Positions 8,408 through 16,190 of a DNA stretch of 64,000 nucleotides are shown here, piece after piece. The stretch covers positions 1 through 64,000 of the forward strand of contig DATMML010000103.1 in the NCBI GenBank assembly GCA_035570235.1, given 5' to 3'. Below the pieces are notes generated by a model. It searched no databases and was not told where the DNA came from. It worked only from the letters and a program-made list of their open reading frames with translations. Origin of the DNA: Vicinamibacteria bacterium (GTDB taxonomy: Bacteria; Acidobacteriota; Vicinamibacteria; Fen-336). The position numbers and the translations under genes are program-made. Numbering within the stretch: the first letter of the stretch is position 1; every line of letters begins with the position of its first letter.

Positions 8408-8644
8408 ATGGCGACCACGAATCGAGACGGAATCTCGCCGGGCCAAGCCGTCCGTCGGGCCATCATGCACCGCCGGCTGGCGCTCGGGCGGCGTTTGCTG
8501 ATCGACGCGGTCGCGCTTGATCTGGCGGTGAGCGCCATCCCCGGAGCCTTTCGCGCCTGCGCTCACCCCCTCCCCCCGAGTGTCCCCCGGGCCACTCCCG
8601 CCGGGGGCCAGGCGCGAACCGTTCCTCCTGCGCGACGCCTGTGA
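8408..8644 (+). pseudogene. GntR-family regulator, N-terminal remnant
   Basis: A 78-codon reading frame starting MATTNRDG. Residues about 13-50 follow the GntR winged-helix pattern: AVRRAI, RLALGRRL, then A..LDLAVSAIP, to be compared with the family consensus for A-I-L-x-G-R-L-x-P-G-x-R-L and L-A-x-x-L-G-V-S-R-T-P. The glycine of GRL and the R-T-P of the recognition helix have drifted, and no wing or effector domain follows; the rest is low-complexity Pro/Ala/Arg. The stop overlaps the MFS start as GTGA. FCD-type GntR proteins often regulate sugar-acid operons. I read it as a decayed regulator; a real short protein is possible. Confidence 0.5.
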
Positions 8645-9957
8645 CGGCCACCGGCCCGGCTCCGCCCTGGGCAGACGGGGCCGAGGTTCAGGGCCTGGGG
8701 ACCCTGCGGCCCGAGCAGTGGAAGTCCGGCATCGCGGCTTGGCTGGGCTGGCTGTTCGACGGCCTGGACATGCATCTCTATACGCTCGTGGCGGCGCCGT
8801 TCGTGATGCAGCTCCTTCAGGCAGCAAGCCCCGCCGATCCCCTGGTCAAGCGGTACAGCTCTTGGATCCAGGCCGCGTTTCTCATCGGCTGGGCGCTGGG
8901 CGGGGGTTTCTTTGGCCGGCTGGGCGATCTTCTGGGGCGCAGCCGCGCGCTGAGCCTGACCATCGGGACTTACGCCCTCTTCACCGGGCTCTCGTCCTTC
9001 GCTCAGACTTGGTGGCACCTCCTGGCCTTCCGCTTCCTGGCCGCGCTCGGGGTGGGAGGCGAGTGGGCGGTGGGCTCTTCGCTGTTGGCCGAGACCTGGC
9101 CGCGCCGGTGGGGACCCTGGATCGCCGCCGTCCTGCAGCTGGGCGTCAACATCGGAACCCTTCTCGCCTGCGTCACCGTCTACTTGATGGCGGACCAGAA
9201 CCCACGCTGGGTCTTCCTGGTTGGGGTTGCCCCCGCCCTCCTCGTTTTCTGGATCCGCCGGGCCGTACCCGAGCCCGCGGAGTGGCGGGAGGCCAAGTCC
9301 AGGGCGGGCCACGTGCGGCCGCCGGTCTCCGCGCTTTTCGCGGGCGAGGTGCGTGCCGTCACCCTGAAGACGATCCTCGTTTGCTCCTTGACCCTCAGCG
9401 CCTGGTGGGCCTTTCTGTTCTGGAACCAGCAGCACCTGCGGAACCTGCCCGAGGTGGCAGGCTGGCCGACGGCTCGCGTCGAGCAGCTCGTCAGCCGGTC
9501 TTTCTTCATCGTGATCGTGGCCTCGTGCTTCGGGAACTTTCTGGCCGGCCTCCTTGCCCACTGGCTCGGCTACCGTCGCGCCATCGCCCTCACCTGCTTC
9601 GGCCTGTTCGGTTCCTATTGCGCCGCCTATGCCGTCCCCCGCGAGCACGCCTCCCTGATCTTCTGGCTGGCCGTCATCGGCATCTTCTCGGGCGTCTTCG
9701 CGCTCTTCACCATGTACCTGCCGCCCCTCTTCCCGACCCTCCTTCGCACCACGGGCGCCGGTTTCTGCTACAACATCGGACGCATCGTGGCCGCCTTGGG
9801 CACCGTCTTCTTCGGCTTTTTCGCGCAGGTGGGGGATTTCCGCCTGGCCCTGCTCTACGCCGGCTTCCTGCTCTTCCCCGCTGCCCTCTTGGCCTGTCTC
9901 CTGCCGGAGCTGAAGGTCGACCGCCCCGGCCGGCAAGGGGGGGTGGCGGGGCTCTGA
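8641..9957 (+). CDS. MFS transporter (sugar/metabolite:H+ symporter type)
   Basis: Inner-membrane carrier of 438 residues with about 12 hydrophobic segments. The FDGLDMHLY stretch in TM1, GGGFFGRLGDLLGRSRAL after TM2 and GGEWAVGSSLLAETWP in TM4 are characteristic of the AAHS/SHS metabolite:proton symporters, which carry small acids and sugars. The GTG at 8641 overlaps the preceding GntR-like remnant stop (GTGA). It is divergent from the fucose operon, so fucose, fuconate or lactate are plausible substrates, but the sequence does not settle this. Confidence 0.85.
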   Translation: MTATGPAPPWADGAEVQGLGTLRPEQWKSGIAAWLGWLFDGLDMHLYTLVAAPFVMQLLQAASPADPLVKRYSSWIQAAFLIGWALGGGFFGRLGDLLGRSRALSLTIGTYALFTGLSSFAQTWWHLLAFRFLAALGVGGEWAVGSSLLAETWPRRWGPWIAAVLQLGVNIGTLLACVTVYLMADQNPRWVFLVGVAPALLVFWIRRAVPEPAEWREAKSRAGHVRPPVSALFAGEVRAVTLKTILVCSLTLSAWWAFLFWNQQHLRNLPEVAGWPTARVEQLVSRSFFIVIVASCFGNFLAGLLAHWLGYRRAIALTCFGLFGSYCAAYAVPREHASLIFWLAVIGIFSGVFALFTMYLPPLFPTLLRTTGAGFCYNIGRIVAALGTVFFGFFAQVGDFRLALLYAGFLLFPAALLACLLPELKVDRPGRQGGVAGL

Positions 9958-9983
9958 GCCCGACCCGGGGTCAGGGGGCTCAG
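9954..9983. terminator. hairpin shared by convergent MFS and GH97 genes
   Basis: CTGAGCCC at 9954-9961 pairs perfectly with GGGCTCAG at 9976-9983, with an inner GACC/GGTC extension. The symmetric hairpin contains the stop codons of both convergent genes, and so could act on both strands. There is no T-tract on either side. Confidence 0.5.
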
Positions 9984-11965
9984 GGAAGTGGAGACAGCCG
10001 CGCCGCGAACCCCCCGCCCTCCGCGAGCCCGACCTTGAGCGTGGTGGTCCGGTCCACTTCCCCCTTCACGCGCTTGTAGTCGCTCGCCCAATGGCCGGCG
10101 TTCACGCCGTCTTGGTAGGAGTCCAGTCCGAAGCGCCCGGGGGGGAGAAACGAGAGGTCCAGCTCCAGGTCGCGCGCGCTCTCGTCGGTCATGGCGCCGA
10201 CCCACCAGTCGCGCCCTCGGCGCCGAGCCACGGCCACGTAGCTGCCCATTTTCGCGGCCAGGACCCGCGTCTCCTCCCAGACGGTGGGGACCGGTCCCAG
10301 GAACTCCATGATCTCCGACTCGCGCAGGTAGCTGGAGGGCGTGTCCGCCAGCATCTGCAGGGGGCTCTCGTACACGACGTACATGGCGAGCTGCTGGCAG
10401 CGGGTGCCGAGGCTCATGGGCTGGTCGAAGACAGGCACGAAGCTCTTCCGGGCGGCATTGCGCATGGCCCCCGGCGTGTAGTCCATGGGGCCCGCGAAGA
10501 GGCGGGTGAAAGGCAGGGTGACCGCGTGCTGGGGATCCGAGTTCGCGCTCCATTTGGAGTGTTCCAGACCGAGTACCCCCTCCGTGGTCAGCAGGTTCGG
10601 CCAGGTGCGGGTCATTAAGGCGGGCCTGATCGCCCCGTGAAAGTCGACCAGCAGCTTCCGCTTCGCGGCCTCCCGACAGGTGCGCTCGTAGAAGTTCATC
10701 AGCTTCTGGTCGTCCCGCTGCATGAAATCGATCTTCAGCCCTTTGACGCCCCACTTCTCGAACTTGTCGAGGACGGCCTCGAATTGGTCGTCGAGCGTCT
10801 TCCACACCACCCACAGGATCAGGCCAACGTTTCTCTCCTTGGCGTAGGCCAGAAGGGTCTCCATGTCTATGGTGGGTACCACCTTCAGCAGGTCACCCAG
10901 GGGGTACCAGCCTTCGTCCAGGATCACGTACTCGATGCCGTAGTGGGAGGCGAAGTCGATGTAGTACTTGTAGGTCTCGGTGTTGAGGCCGGCCTTGAAG
11001 TCCACGCCGTAGAGATTGTTCGCGTTCCACCAGTCCCAGGCCACCTTGCCGGGGCGGATCCAGGAGGTGTCACCGATCGCAGAGGGCCGAGCCAGCAGGT
11101 AGACAAGGGAGTTGGTGAGGAGATCCTCGTCCTTCTCCGCAAGGCCGAAGACACGCCAGGGATAGCGGCGGTGGCCGCGGGTGAGGGCGATGTACTCGGC
11201 GGCTTTGGTCACCCGGTAGTCGCGGTCCCGCTCCAGCCTCTCCTCGAGCGGGTAGGGCGGGAACGTTCCCGCGAGGCCATTCCCCTTGGTGCCGCGCAGC
11301 CAGAGACCCGGATAGTCCTCGACGTCCGACTCCGCGAGCGCGATCTTGATCCCCCCCGCGAGCTCCACCACGGCGGGCAGGGAGGCAATCTGCGTCTCCG
11401 CGATGTCCTTCAGGGGAAGGCGGAGATAGTGCCTCTCGTTGTGGGAGAAGAAGCTCTCCTCCTGGGGGTAATAAGCCTGGCCCTCTCCGGCAAAGCGGAG
11501 GCCCACTTCCTCGGAGCGGACCTTCACTGCGGAAGCGGGCAGCGCGGTCTCAAAACGGTAGGCGACCCCCTCATCGTAGGCTCGGAAGATGACCGCGTAG
11601 CCGCCGCGCATTTCCAGGCGCAGTTCGTTGTACCGCTCCCGCAGCCGGGCGGCCCGCCGGGGCACGGGGACTTCGATCTCGTGCTCGACGCTCTGCCGCC
11701 TGGCCGCGCTCAGCCGGGGGGCCAGGCCCAACGTCTCTTGATCAACGGTGAGAGACAGAGTGGCGTCCTGGAGCTGGGGCTGGCCCCGGAGGAGGAGGCT
11801 CCAACGCAGACGGTCGCCCGCCTCGATGCGAACTTCAAGACGGCCGTCCGGCGAGCTTAGGCTTTGGGGGGCGGCCGCCTGAACGCTCCCGTTCGCCGAG
11901 ACCAAGAGCACGCCGATGAGAACTCCCCGCCAGCGAATGACCGACTCTGGAACCGCAAGCTTCAT
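9980..11965 (-). CDS. glycoside hydrolase family 97, probable retaining alpha-galactosidase type
   Basis: Secreted enzyme of 661 residues with an N-terminal signal peptide (about 1-31, ending VQAAA). The layout is GH97: N-terminal super-sandwich (about 35-290), TIM barrel (about 295-560) and C-terminal sandwich. WDWWNANNLYGVDF near 310-322, YVILDEGWY near 346-354 and GLKIDFMQRDDQ with D413 are family blocks. An Asp at this position is the nucleophile in retaining GH97 alpha-galactosidases, whereas the SusB-type inverting alpha-glucosidases use other residues. Proximity to galT, galK and a sodium/sugar symporter supports an alpha-galactosidase. Start has AGGAGA about 9 bp upstream. Confidence 0.85.
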   Translation of the reverse strand: MKLAVPESVIRWRGVLIGVLLVSANGSVQAAAPQSLSSPDGRLEVRIEAGDRLRWSLLLRGQPQLQDATLSLTVDQETLGLAPRLSAARRQSVEHEIEVPVPRRAARLRERYNELRLEMRGGYAVIFRAYDEGVAYRFETALPASAVKVRSEEVGLRFAGEGQAYYPQEESFFSHNERHYLRLPLKDIAETQIASLPAVVELAGGIKIALAESDVEDYPGLWLRGTKGNGLAGTFPPYPLEERLERDRDYRVTKAAEYIALTRGHRRYPWRVFGLAEKDEDLLTNSLVYLLARPSAIGDTSWIRPGKVAWDWWNANNLYGVDFKAGLNTETYKYYIDFASHYGIEYVILDEGWYPLGDLLKVVPTIDMETLLAYAKERNVGLILWVVWKTLDDQFEAVLDKFEKWGVKGLKIDFMQRDDQKLMNFYERTCREAAKRKLLVDFHGAIRPALMTRTWPNLLTTEGVLGLEHSKWSANSDPQHAVTLPFTRLFAGPMDYTPGAMRNAARKSFVPVFDQPMSLGTRCQQLAMYVVYESPLQMLADTPSSYLRESEIMEFLGPVPTVWEETRVLAAKMGSYVAVARRRGRDWWVGAMTDESARDLELDLSFLPPGRFGLDSYQDGVNAGHWASDYKRVKGEVDRTTTLKVGLAEGGGFAARLSPLP

Positions 11966-12008
11966 GGGATCGGATCTCCTGGTCCTCGTACGTGATTACG
12001 CCCCGGCT

Positions 12009-13034
12009 CTAGAGGTTGCGCAGCCGCTCGGCCGCCTCCTCCGGGGTCAGGTCACGCTGGGGTTCCGCCGTCATCTCGTACCCGACCAGGAACTTCCGCA
12101 CCGTGGCCGAGCGCAGGAGGGGCGGGAAGTAGACGCCATGGAGGCGCCAGTACGGATGCTCGCCCCCATCGCTGGGTCGGCCGTGCCAGCCCATGGAGTA
12201 GGGGAAGGCGGTCCCGAAGAGAGCGTCGTAGCGCCGGTTCAGCTCCTTGAGCGCCTCCGCGAGGGCATCGCGCTCGGGGGGAAGGAGCGACGGCAGGTCC
12301 GGCACCCGCCGGCTCGGGAGGAGCATGGTCTCGAACGGCCACACCGCCCAGAAGGGCACGAGAAGGGTCCAGTGGTCGTTGCCCCAGACGATGCGCTCCC
12401 CGTGGCTCCGCTCGCGTTCCAGATAGGCCCCGAGTAGATCGCGGCCCTGGGCCTCGAGGTACCCGCGCTGGGTGGCCGTCTTGCGGGCCGGGATCTGGGG
12501 CACGTGCCCCGTGGCCCAAACCTGGCAGTGCGGGTGCGGGTTGGAGCAGCCCATCATGGCGCCCTTGTTCTCGAAGACCTGGACGTACTGGATGAAGTCG
12601 CGCCCGCCGAGCCTGGCCACCTCCTCCGCCCAGGCGTCCACGACCGAGCGGATCGCGCCAACCTCCATCTCGCCGAGGGTGAGATCGTGCCGGGGGGAAA
12701 AACAAAGCACGCGGCAGAGGCCGCGCCCTGGGCGCGCCACCAGCAACCCGTCCTCGTCCAGGGTCTCCGGGGAGGCGCTCGGAAGTAGCGCCGGGAAATC
12801 GTTGTCGAAGACGTGGGTCGCGGTGTAGTCGGGGTTGCGCTCGCCGCTCGCCCGCAGGTTGCGCGGGCAGAGATAGCACTCCGGGTCGTAGGGGGGCAGA
12901 GGGCTTTCCCGCGTCGCCTCCACCCTTCCCTCCCACGGCCGCGAGAGGCGCTGCGGCGAGCACAGCACCCACTCCTCCAGCAACGGGTTGTAGCGGCGAT
13001 GCGGGCCGATCACATCCAGGACCTCGGGGCGCAC
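12009..13034 (-). CDS. galT: galactose-1-phosphate uridylyltransferase
   Basis: GalT, 341 residues, Leloir pathway: UDP-glucose plus galactose-1-phosphate to glucose-1-phosphate plus UDP-galactose. The active-site motif is NPHPHCQ, with the nucleophilic histidine at about H169. A CxxC pair at C53/C56 (ECYLCP) fits the zinc site, and FENKGAMMGCSN precedes the active site. The start is a GTG without Shine-Dalgarno; a TAGAAT -10 lies 17 nt upstream. It is divergent from the symporter-galK unit. No galE or galM is visible in the window. Confidence 0.93.
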   Translation of the reverse strand: MRPEVLDVIGPHRRYNPLLEEWVLCSPQRLSRPWEGRVEATRESPLPPYDPECYLCPRNLRASGERNPDYTATHVFDNDFPALLPSASPETLDEDGLLVARPGRGLCRVLCFSPRHDLTLGEMEVGAIRSVVDAWAEEVARLGGRDFIQYVQVFENKGAMMGCSNPHPHCQVWATGHVPQIPARKTATQRGYLEAQGRDLLGAYLERERSHGERIVWGNDHWTLLVPFWAVWPFETMLLPSRRVPDLPSLLPPERDALAEALKELNRRYDALFGTAFPYSMGWHGRPSDGGEHPYWRLHGVYFPPLLRSATVRKFLVGYEMTAEPQRDLTPEEAAERLRNL

Positions 13035-13051
13035 CCCCGCGCCCAGGGGGG

Positions 13052-13077
13052 ATTCTAACCGGGCCGCGTGCTAGGAT
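13052..13077. promoter_or_regulatory. divergent -10 elements for galT and the symporter
   Basis: In the 53-bp gap between galT and the symporter, a TAGAAT element reads toward galT (reverse complement of 13052-13057) and TAGGAT at 13072-13077 reads toward the symporter, ending 10 nt before its ATG. Neither gene has a clear Shine-Dalgarno. The compact arrangement suggests divergent promoters, with the symporter mRNA leaderless or nearly so. Confidence 0.45.
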
Positions 13078-13087
13078 CGCTGCCGCC

Positions 13088-14797
13088 ATGACGGGGATTA
13101 AGCTCGCCCTCGTCGACCACGTCATCCTCGGCCTCTACTTCGCCTTCGTGCTCGGGATTGGCTGGGCGCTGAGGCGCCACCAGAAGACGAGCGAGGACTT
13201 CTTCCTCTCCGGGCGTTCGATCCCGGCCTGGATCGCGGGCCTGGCCTTCCTCTCCGCCAACCTGGGCGCCCAGGAGGTCATCGGCATGGCCGCCTCCGGG
13301 GCCAAGTACGGCATCGCCACCAGCCACTTCTACTGGGTGGGGGCGATCCCGGCCATGGTGTTCGTGGGTGTCTTCATGATGCCCTTCTACTATGGCTCGC
13401 GGGCGCGCTCCGTGCCCGAGTATCTGAAGCTGCGCTTCGACGAGAAGACGCGGGGGCTCAACGCGGTCTCCTTCGCCACCATGACCGTCTTCTCCTCGGG
13501 GATCTCGATGTACGCGCTGGCCCGCTTGCTGGAGATCGTGCTCGGCTGGGACTTCAACTTCAGCGTCTGGATCTCGGCTTTGATCGTGCTCCTCTACATC
13601 TACCTGGGGGGCCTCACCTCCGCCATCTACAACGAGGTGCTCCAGTTCTTCTTGATCGTCCTGGGCTTCCTCCCCCTCGTCTTCCTGGGCCTCAAGGACG
13701 TGGGGGGCTGGGCCGGGCTCGACTCCCGCCTGGCCCGGGTCGCGGTCGCGAACGGCTTCGCCCCCGGGGCCTGGAGCCAGTCCTGGTCGCACCTGACAAC
13801 TCCGCAGGCGAATCCCATGGGCGTCGAGTGGTTCGGCCTCGTGATGGGGCTCGGCTTCGTGCTCTCCTTCGGCTACTGGTGCACCGACTTCTTGGTCGTC
13901 CAGCGGGCCATGGCCGCGCGATCGCTCTCCGCGGCCCGCCGGACCCCGCTCATCGCCGCCGTCCCGAAGATGCTCTTTCCCTTCCTCGTGATCCTGCCCG
14001 GCATGATCGCGATCGCCCTCACCTTCACGGGGGACAGCGGATTCGCCCTCCCCCGCAAGGGCGAGGGGTTCGACTACGACCTCGCCATGCCCATGATGCT
14101 GGCCCACTACTTCCCGCCCGGGCTCCTGGGGCTGGGCCTGACCGCCCTCATGGCCTCTTTCATGTCGGGGATGGCGGGCAACGTCACCGCCTTCAACACC
14201 GTGTGGACCTACGACATCTACCAGGGCTATATCCGCCGCCAGGCTTCCGATGTCCACTTGCTCTGGGTCGGGCGCATGGCCACCGTGTTCGGGGTGCTCC
14301 TGAGCGTGGCCACTGCCTACCTCGCCACCCGCTTCAACAACATCATGGACTTCCTGCAGCTCGTGTTCGCCTTCGTCAACGCCCCCCTCTTCGCGACTTT
14401 CCTGCTCGGCATGTTCTGGAAGCGGGCCACCGGGCACGGCGCCTTCTTTGGGCTGCTCCTGGGCACCCTGGCCGCCGCCCTCCACCATGGCTTGACCCTC
14501 CCTGCGCACGCGATGGCGGGAATCAAGGGCGGCTGGCTCGGCGCCTATGGCGCCTACCCCAGCGAGATGGCCCAGAACTTCTGGACCGCGATCTGCGCGT
14601 GGACGACCTGTTTCGCCCTGACCATCGTCATCTCCCTCATGACCCGCCCCACCAAGAGCGAAGCCGAGCTGAAGGGGCTCGTCTACGCCCTCACCCCCCG
14701 GGCCGAGGACGAGCACGTTGCCTTCTGGAAGCGGCCGGAGGGGCTGGGCGTCGTCATCCTCCTCCTCGCCATCCTGCTCAACGCCGTCTTCTGGTAG
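13088..14797 (+). CDS. sodium/solute symporter (SSS family), probable galactose/glucose transporter
   Basis: Membrane protein of 569 residues with about 14 hydrophobic segments, SGLT/vSGLT-like. FFLSGRSIPAWIAGLAFLSANLGA near residue 38 and the VPEYLKLRF block near 114 are hallmarks of sodium/sugar symporters. It is followed 10 bp later by a small membrane protein and then galK, so galactose import coupled to phosphorylation is the natural reading. The ATG is preceded by a -10-like box but not by a ribosome-binding site. Confidence 0.9.
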   Translation: MTGIKLALVDHVILGLYFAFVLGIGWALRRHQKTSEDFFLSGRSIPAWIAGLAFLSANLGAQEVIGMAASGAKYGIATSHFYWVGAIPAMVFVGVFMMPFYYGSRARSVPEYLKLRFDEKTRGLNAVSFATMTVFSSGISMYALARLLEIVLGWDFNFSVWISALIVLLYIYLGGLTSAIYNEVLQFFLIVLGFLPLVFLGLKDVGGWAGLDSRLARVAVANGFAPGAWSQSWSHLTTPQANPMGVEWFGLVMGLGFVLSFGYWCTDFLVVQRAMAARSLSAARRTPLIAAVPKMLFPFLVILPGMIAIALTFTGDSGFALPRKGEGFDYDLAMPMMLAHYFPPGLLGLGLTALMASFMSGMAGNVTAFNTVWTYDIYQGYIRRQASDVHLLWVGRMATVFGVLLSVATAYLATRFNNIMDFLQLVFAFVNAPLFATFLLGMFWKRATGHGAFFGLLLGTLAAALHHGLTLPAHAMAGIKGGWLGAYGAYPSEMAQNFWTAICAWTTCFALTIVISLMTRPTKSEAELKGLVYALTPRAEDEHVAFWKRPEGLGVVILLLAILLNAVFW

Positions 14798-14807
14798 GGG
14801 GAGAGTC

Positions 14808-15026
14808 ATGCTGGACATCCGCCTCCCCATCGGCCTCCTCTTCCTACTCCTGGGCGCCTTGCTCACGGGCTACGGACTCGTCTCCGACCCTTCCCTGTAT
14901 GCGCGCTCGCTGGGCATCAACGTCAACCTCGACTGGGGGGCGGTCCTTCTCGCTTTCGGGGCGGCCATGCTGTACCTGGGCCGGTCGCGCGCGCGGAAGG
15001 AGGGGCGCGACAAGGGCGGGCCGTGA
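14808..15026 (+). CDS. small two-helix membrane protein
   Basis: A 72-residue protein with two hydrophobic segments (about 6-22 and 42-60) and a basic C-terminus (RSRARKEGRDK). GGGGAGAG precedes the ATG. Its end overlaps the galK start as GTGA. It sits between the symporter and galactokinase, so a subunit or stabiliser of the transporter is possible. I do not recognise a named family. Confidence 0.8.
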   Translation: MLDIRLPIGLLFLLLGALLTGYGLVSDPSLYARSLGINVNLDWGAVLLAFGAAMLYLGRSRARKEGRDKGGP

Positions 15027-16168
15027 GCCTGCCCCCGGAGGTCGGGGAGGCCTTCGCGCTTCGTTTTGGCGGGCGGCCCGCTTGGCTCGCCCGGGCCCCC
15101 GGCCGCGTGAACCTCGTGGGCGAGCACACCGACTACAACGAGGGCTTCGTGCTCCCCATGGCCATCGACCGCGCGGCCTGGATCGCCTTCCGGCCCCGCC
15201 CCGACGGGCGCGTGCACCTTCTCTCCCTGGAGTTCGACCAGGCCACCGAGTTCGATCTGGAGGGGCTCTCCAAGACGGGCCCCGCCTGGGCCGAGTACGT
15301 GAAGGGCGTCGCCTGGTCGCTGGGCGAGGAGGGGCATTCCCTGCGCGGGTTCGACGGCGTGCTCGGGGGCGACGTGCCCATGGGGGCGGGGCTCTCCTCG
15401 TCCGCCGCCGTCGAGCTCGCGGCGGCCCGCGCCCTCGCCGCCAGCAGCGCCCTCCCGTGGGAGCCGAGGCCGATGGCGCTGGTGGCCCAGCGAGCCGAGA
15501 ACGCCTGGGTGGGGATGAAGTGCGGGATCATGGACCAGCTCGCATCCGCGGCCGCGGTCGCGGGCTCCGCCCTCCTCATCGACTGCCGATCCCTGGCCAC
15601 GACCCCGGTGCCGCTGCCCCCGGCGGCAGCGGTGGTCGTCCTCGACACCTCGACGCGCCGGGCCCTCGTGGACTCGGCCTACAACGAGCGGCGCGCCCAG
15701 TGCGAGGAGGCGGCGCGGGGCCTCGGGGTGAAGGCCCTGCGCGATGTGACCGCCGAGCAGCTGGCCCGATCGGAGGTCGCGCTCGAGGCCACGGTCCTTC
15801 GGCGGGCCCGGCACGTGGTGGCCGAGAACGCGCGCACGCTGGCCGCGGCGGAGGCCATGCGGCGCGGGGACGCCGCCACCCTGGGCCGGCTCCTCAACGC
15901 CAGCCACCAGAGCCTGCGCGAGGACTTCGAGGTCTCGAGCCCGGCTCTGGAGGCGATGGTCGCCTGCGCCCAAAGCGACGCCGCGGCCTACGGGGCCCGC
16001 CTGACGGGGGCCGGTTTCGGGGGCTGCGCGATCGCCCTGGTGCGGGGGGAGGAAGCCGAAGCCTTCTCGGCTCGGGTCTCGGCGGCCTTCCGGGAGCGCA
16101 CCGGCCTCACGCCCCAGGCCTACGTCTGCCGGCCGGCCGGGGGCGCTTCCCTCGAGGCCCTCGCCTAA
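15023..16168 (+). CDS. galK: galactokinase
   Basis: GHMP-family kinase of 381 residues, phosphorylating galactose at C1. The galactokinase signature GRVNLVGEHTDYNEG lies at 27-41, the ATP-binding GHMP motif MGAGLSSSAA at 120-129, KCGIMDQLAS near 170 carries the catalytic Asp, and LTGAGFGGC is motif 3 near 330. The start is GTG, overlapping the small membrane protein by 4 bp. Together with galT it provides two Leloir steps. Confidence 0.95.
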   Translation: MSLPPEVGEAFALRFGGRPAWLARAPGRVNLVGEHTDYNEGFVLPMAIDRAAWIAFRPRPDGRVHLLSLEFDQATEFDLEGLSKTGPAWAEYVKGVAWSLGEEGHSLRGFDGVLGGDVPMGAGLSSSAAVELAAARALAASSALPWEPRPMALVAQRAENAWVGMKCGIMDQLASAAAVAGSALLIDCRSLATTPVPLPPAAAVVVLDTSTRRALVDSAYNERRAQCEEAARGLGVKALRDVTAEQLARSEVALEATVLRRARHVVAENARTLAAAEAMRRGDAATLGRLLNASHQSLREDFEVSSPALEAMVACAQSDAAAYGARLTGAGFGGCAIALVRGEEAEAFSARVSAAFRERTGLTPQAYVCRPAGGASLEALA

Positions 16169-16175
16169 CTCCCCT

Positions 16176-16190
16176 CGCCGCTCAGCGGCG
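16176..16190. terminator. hairpin between convergent galK and propeller-SGNH gene
   Basis: CGCCGC and GCGGCG pair around TCA, which is the complement of the stop codon of the minus-strand gene. Short and without a T-tract; position between convergent genes suggests a termination role. Confidence 0.3.

Noticed and set aside
13055-14866. A 603-codon ORF antisense to the sodium symporter
   Set aside because: The symporter is clear by motif; the antisense product is Gly/Glu/His-rich low complexity.
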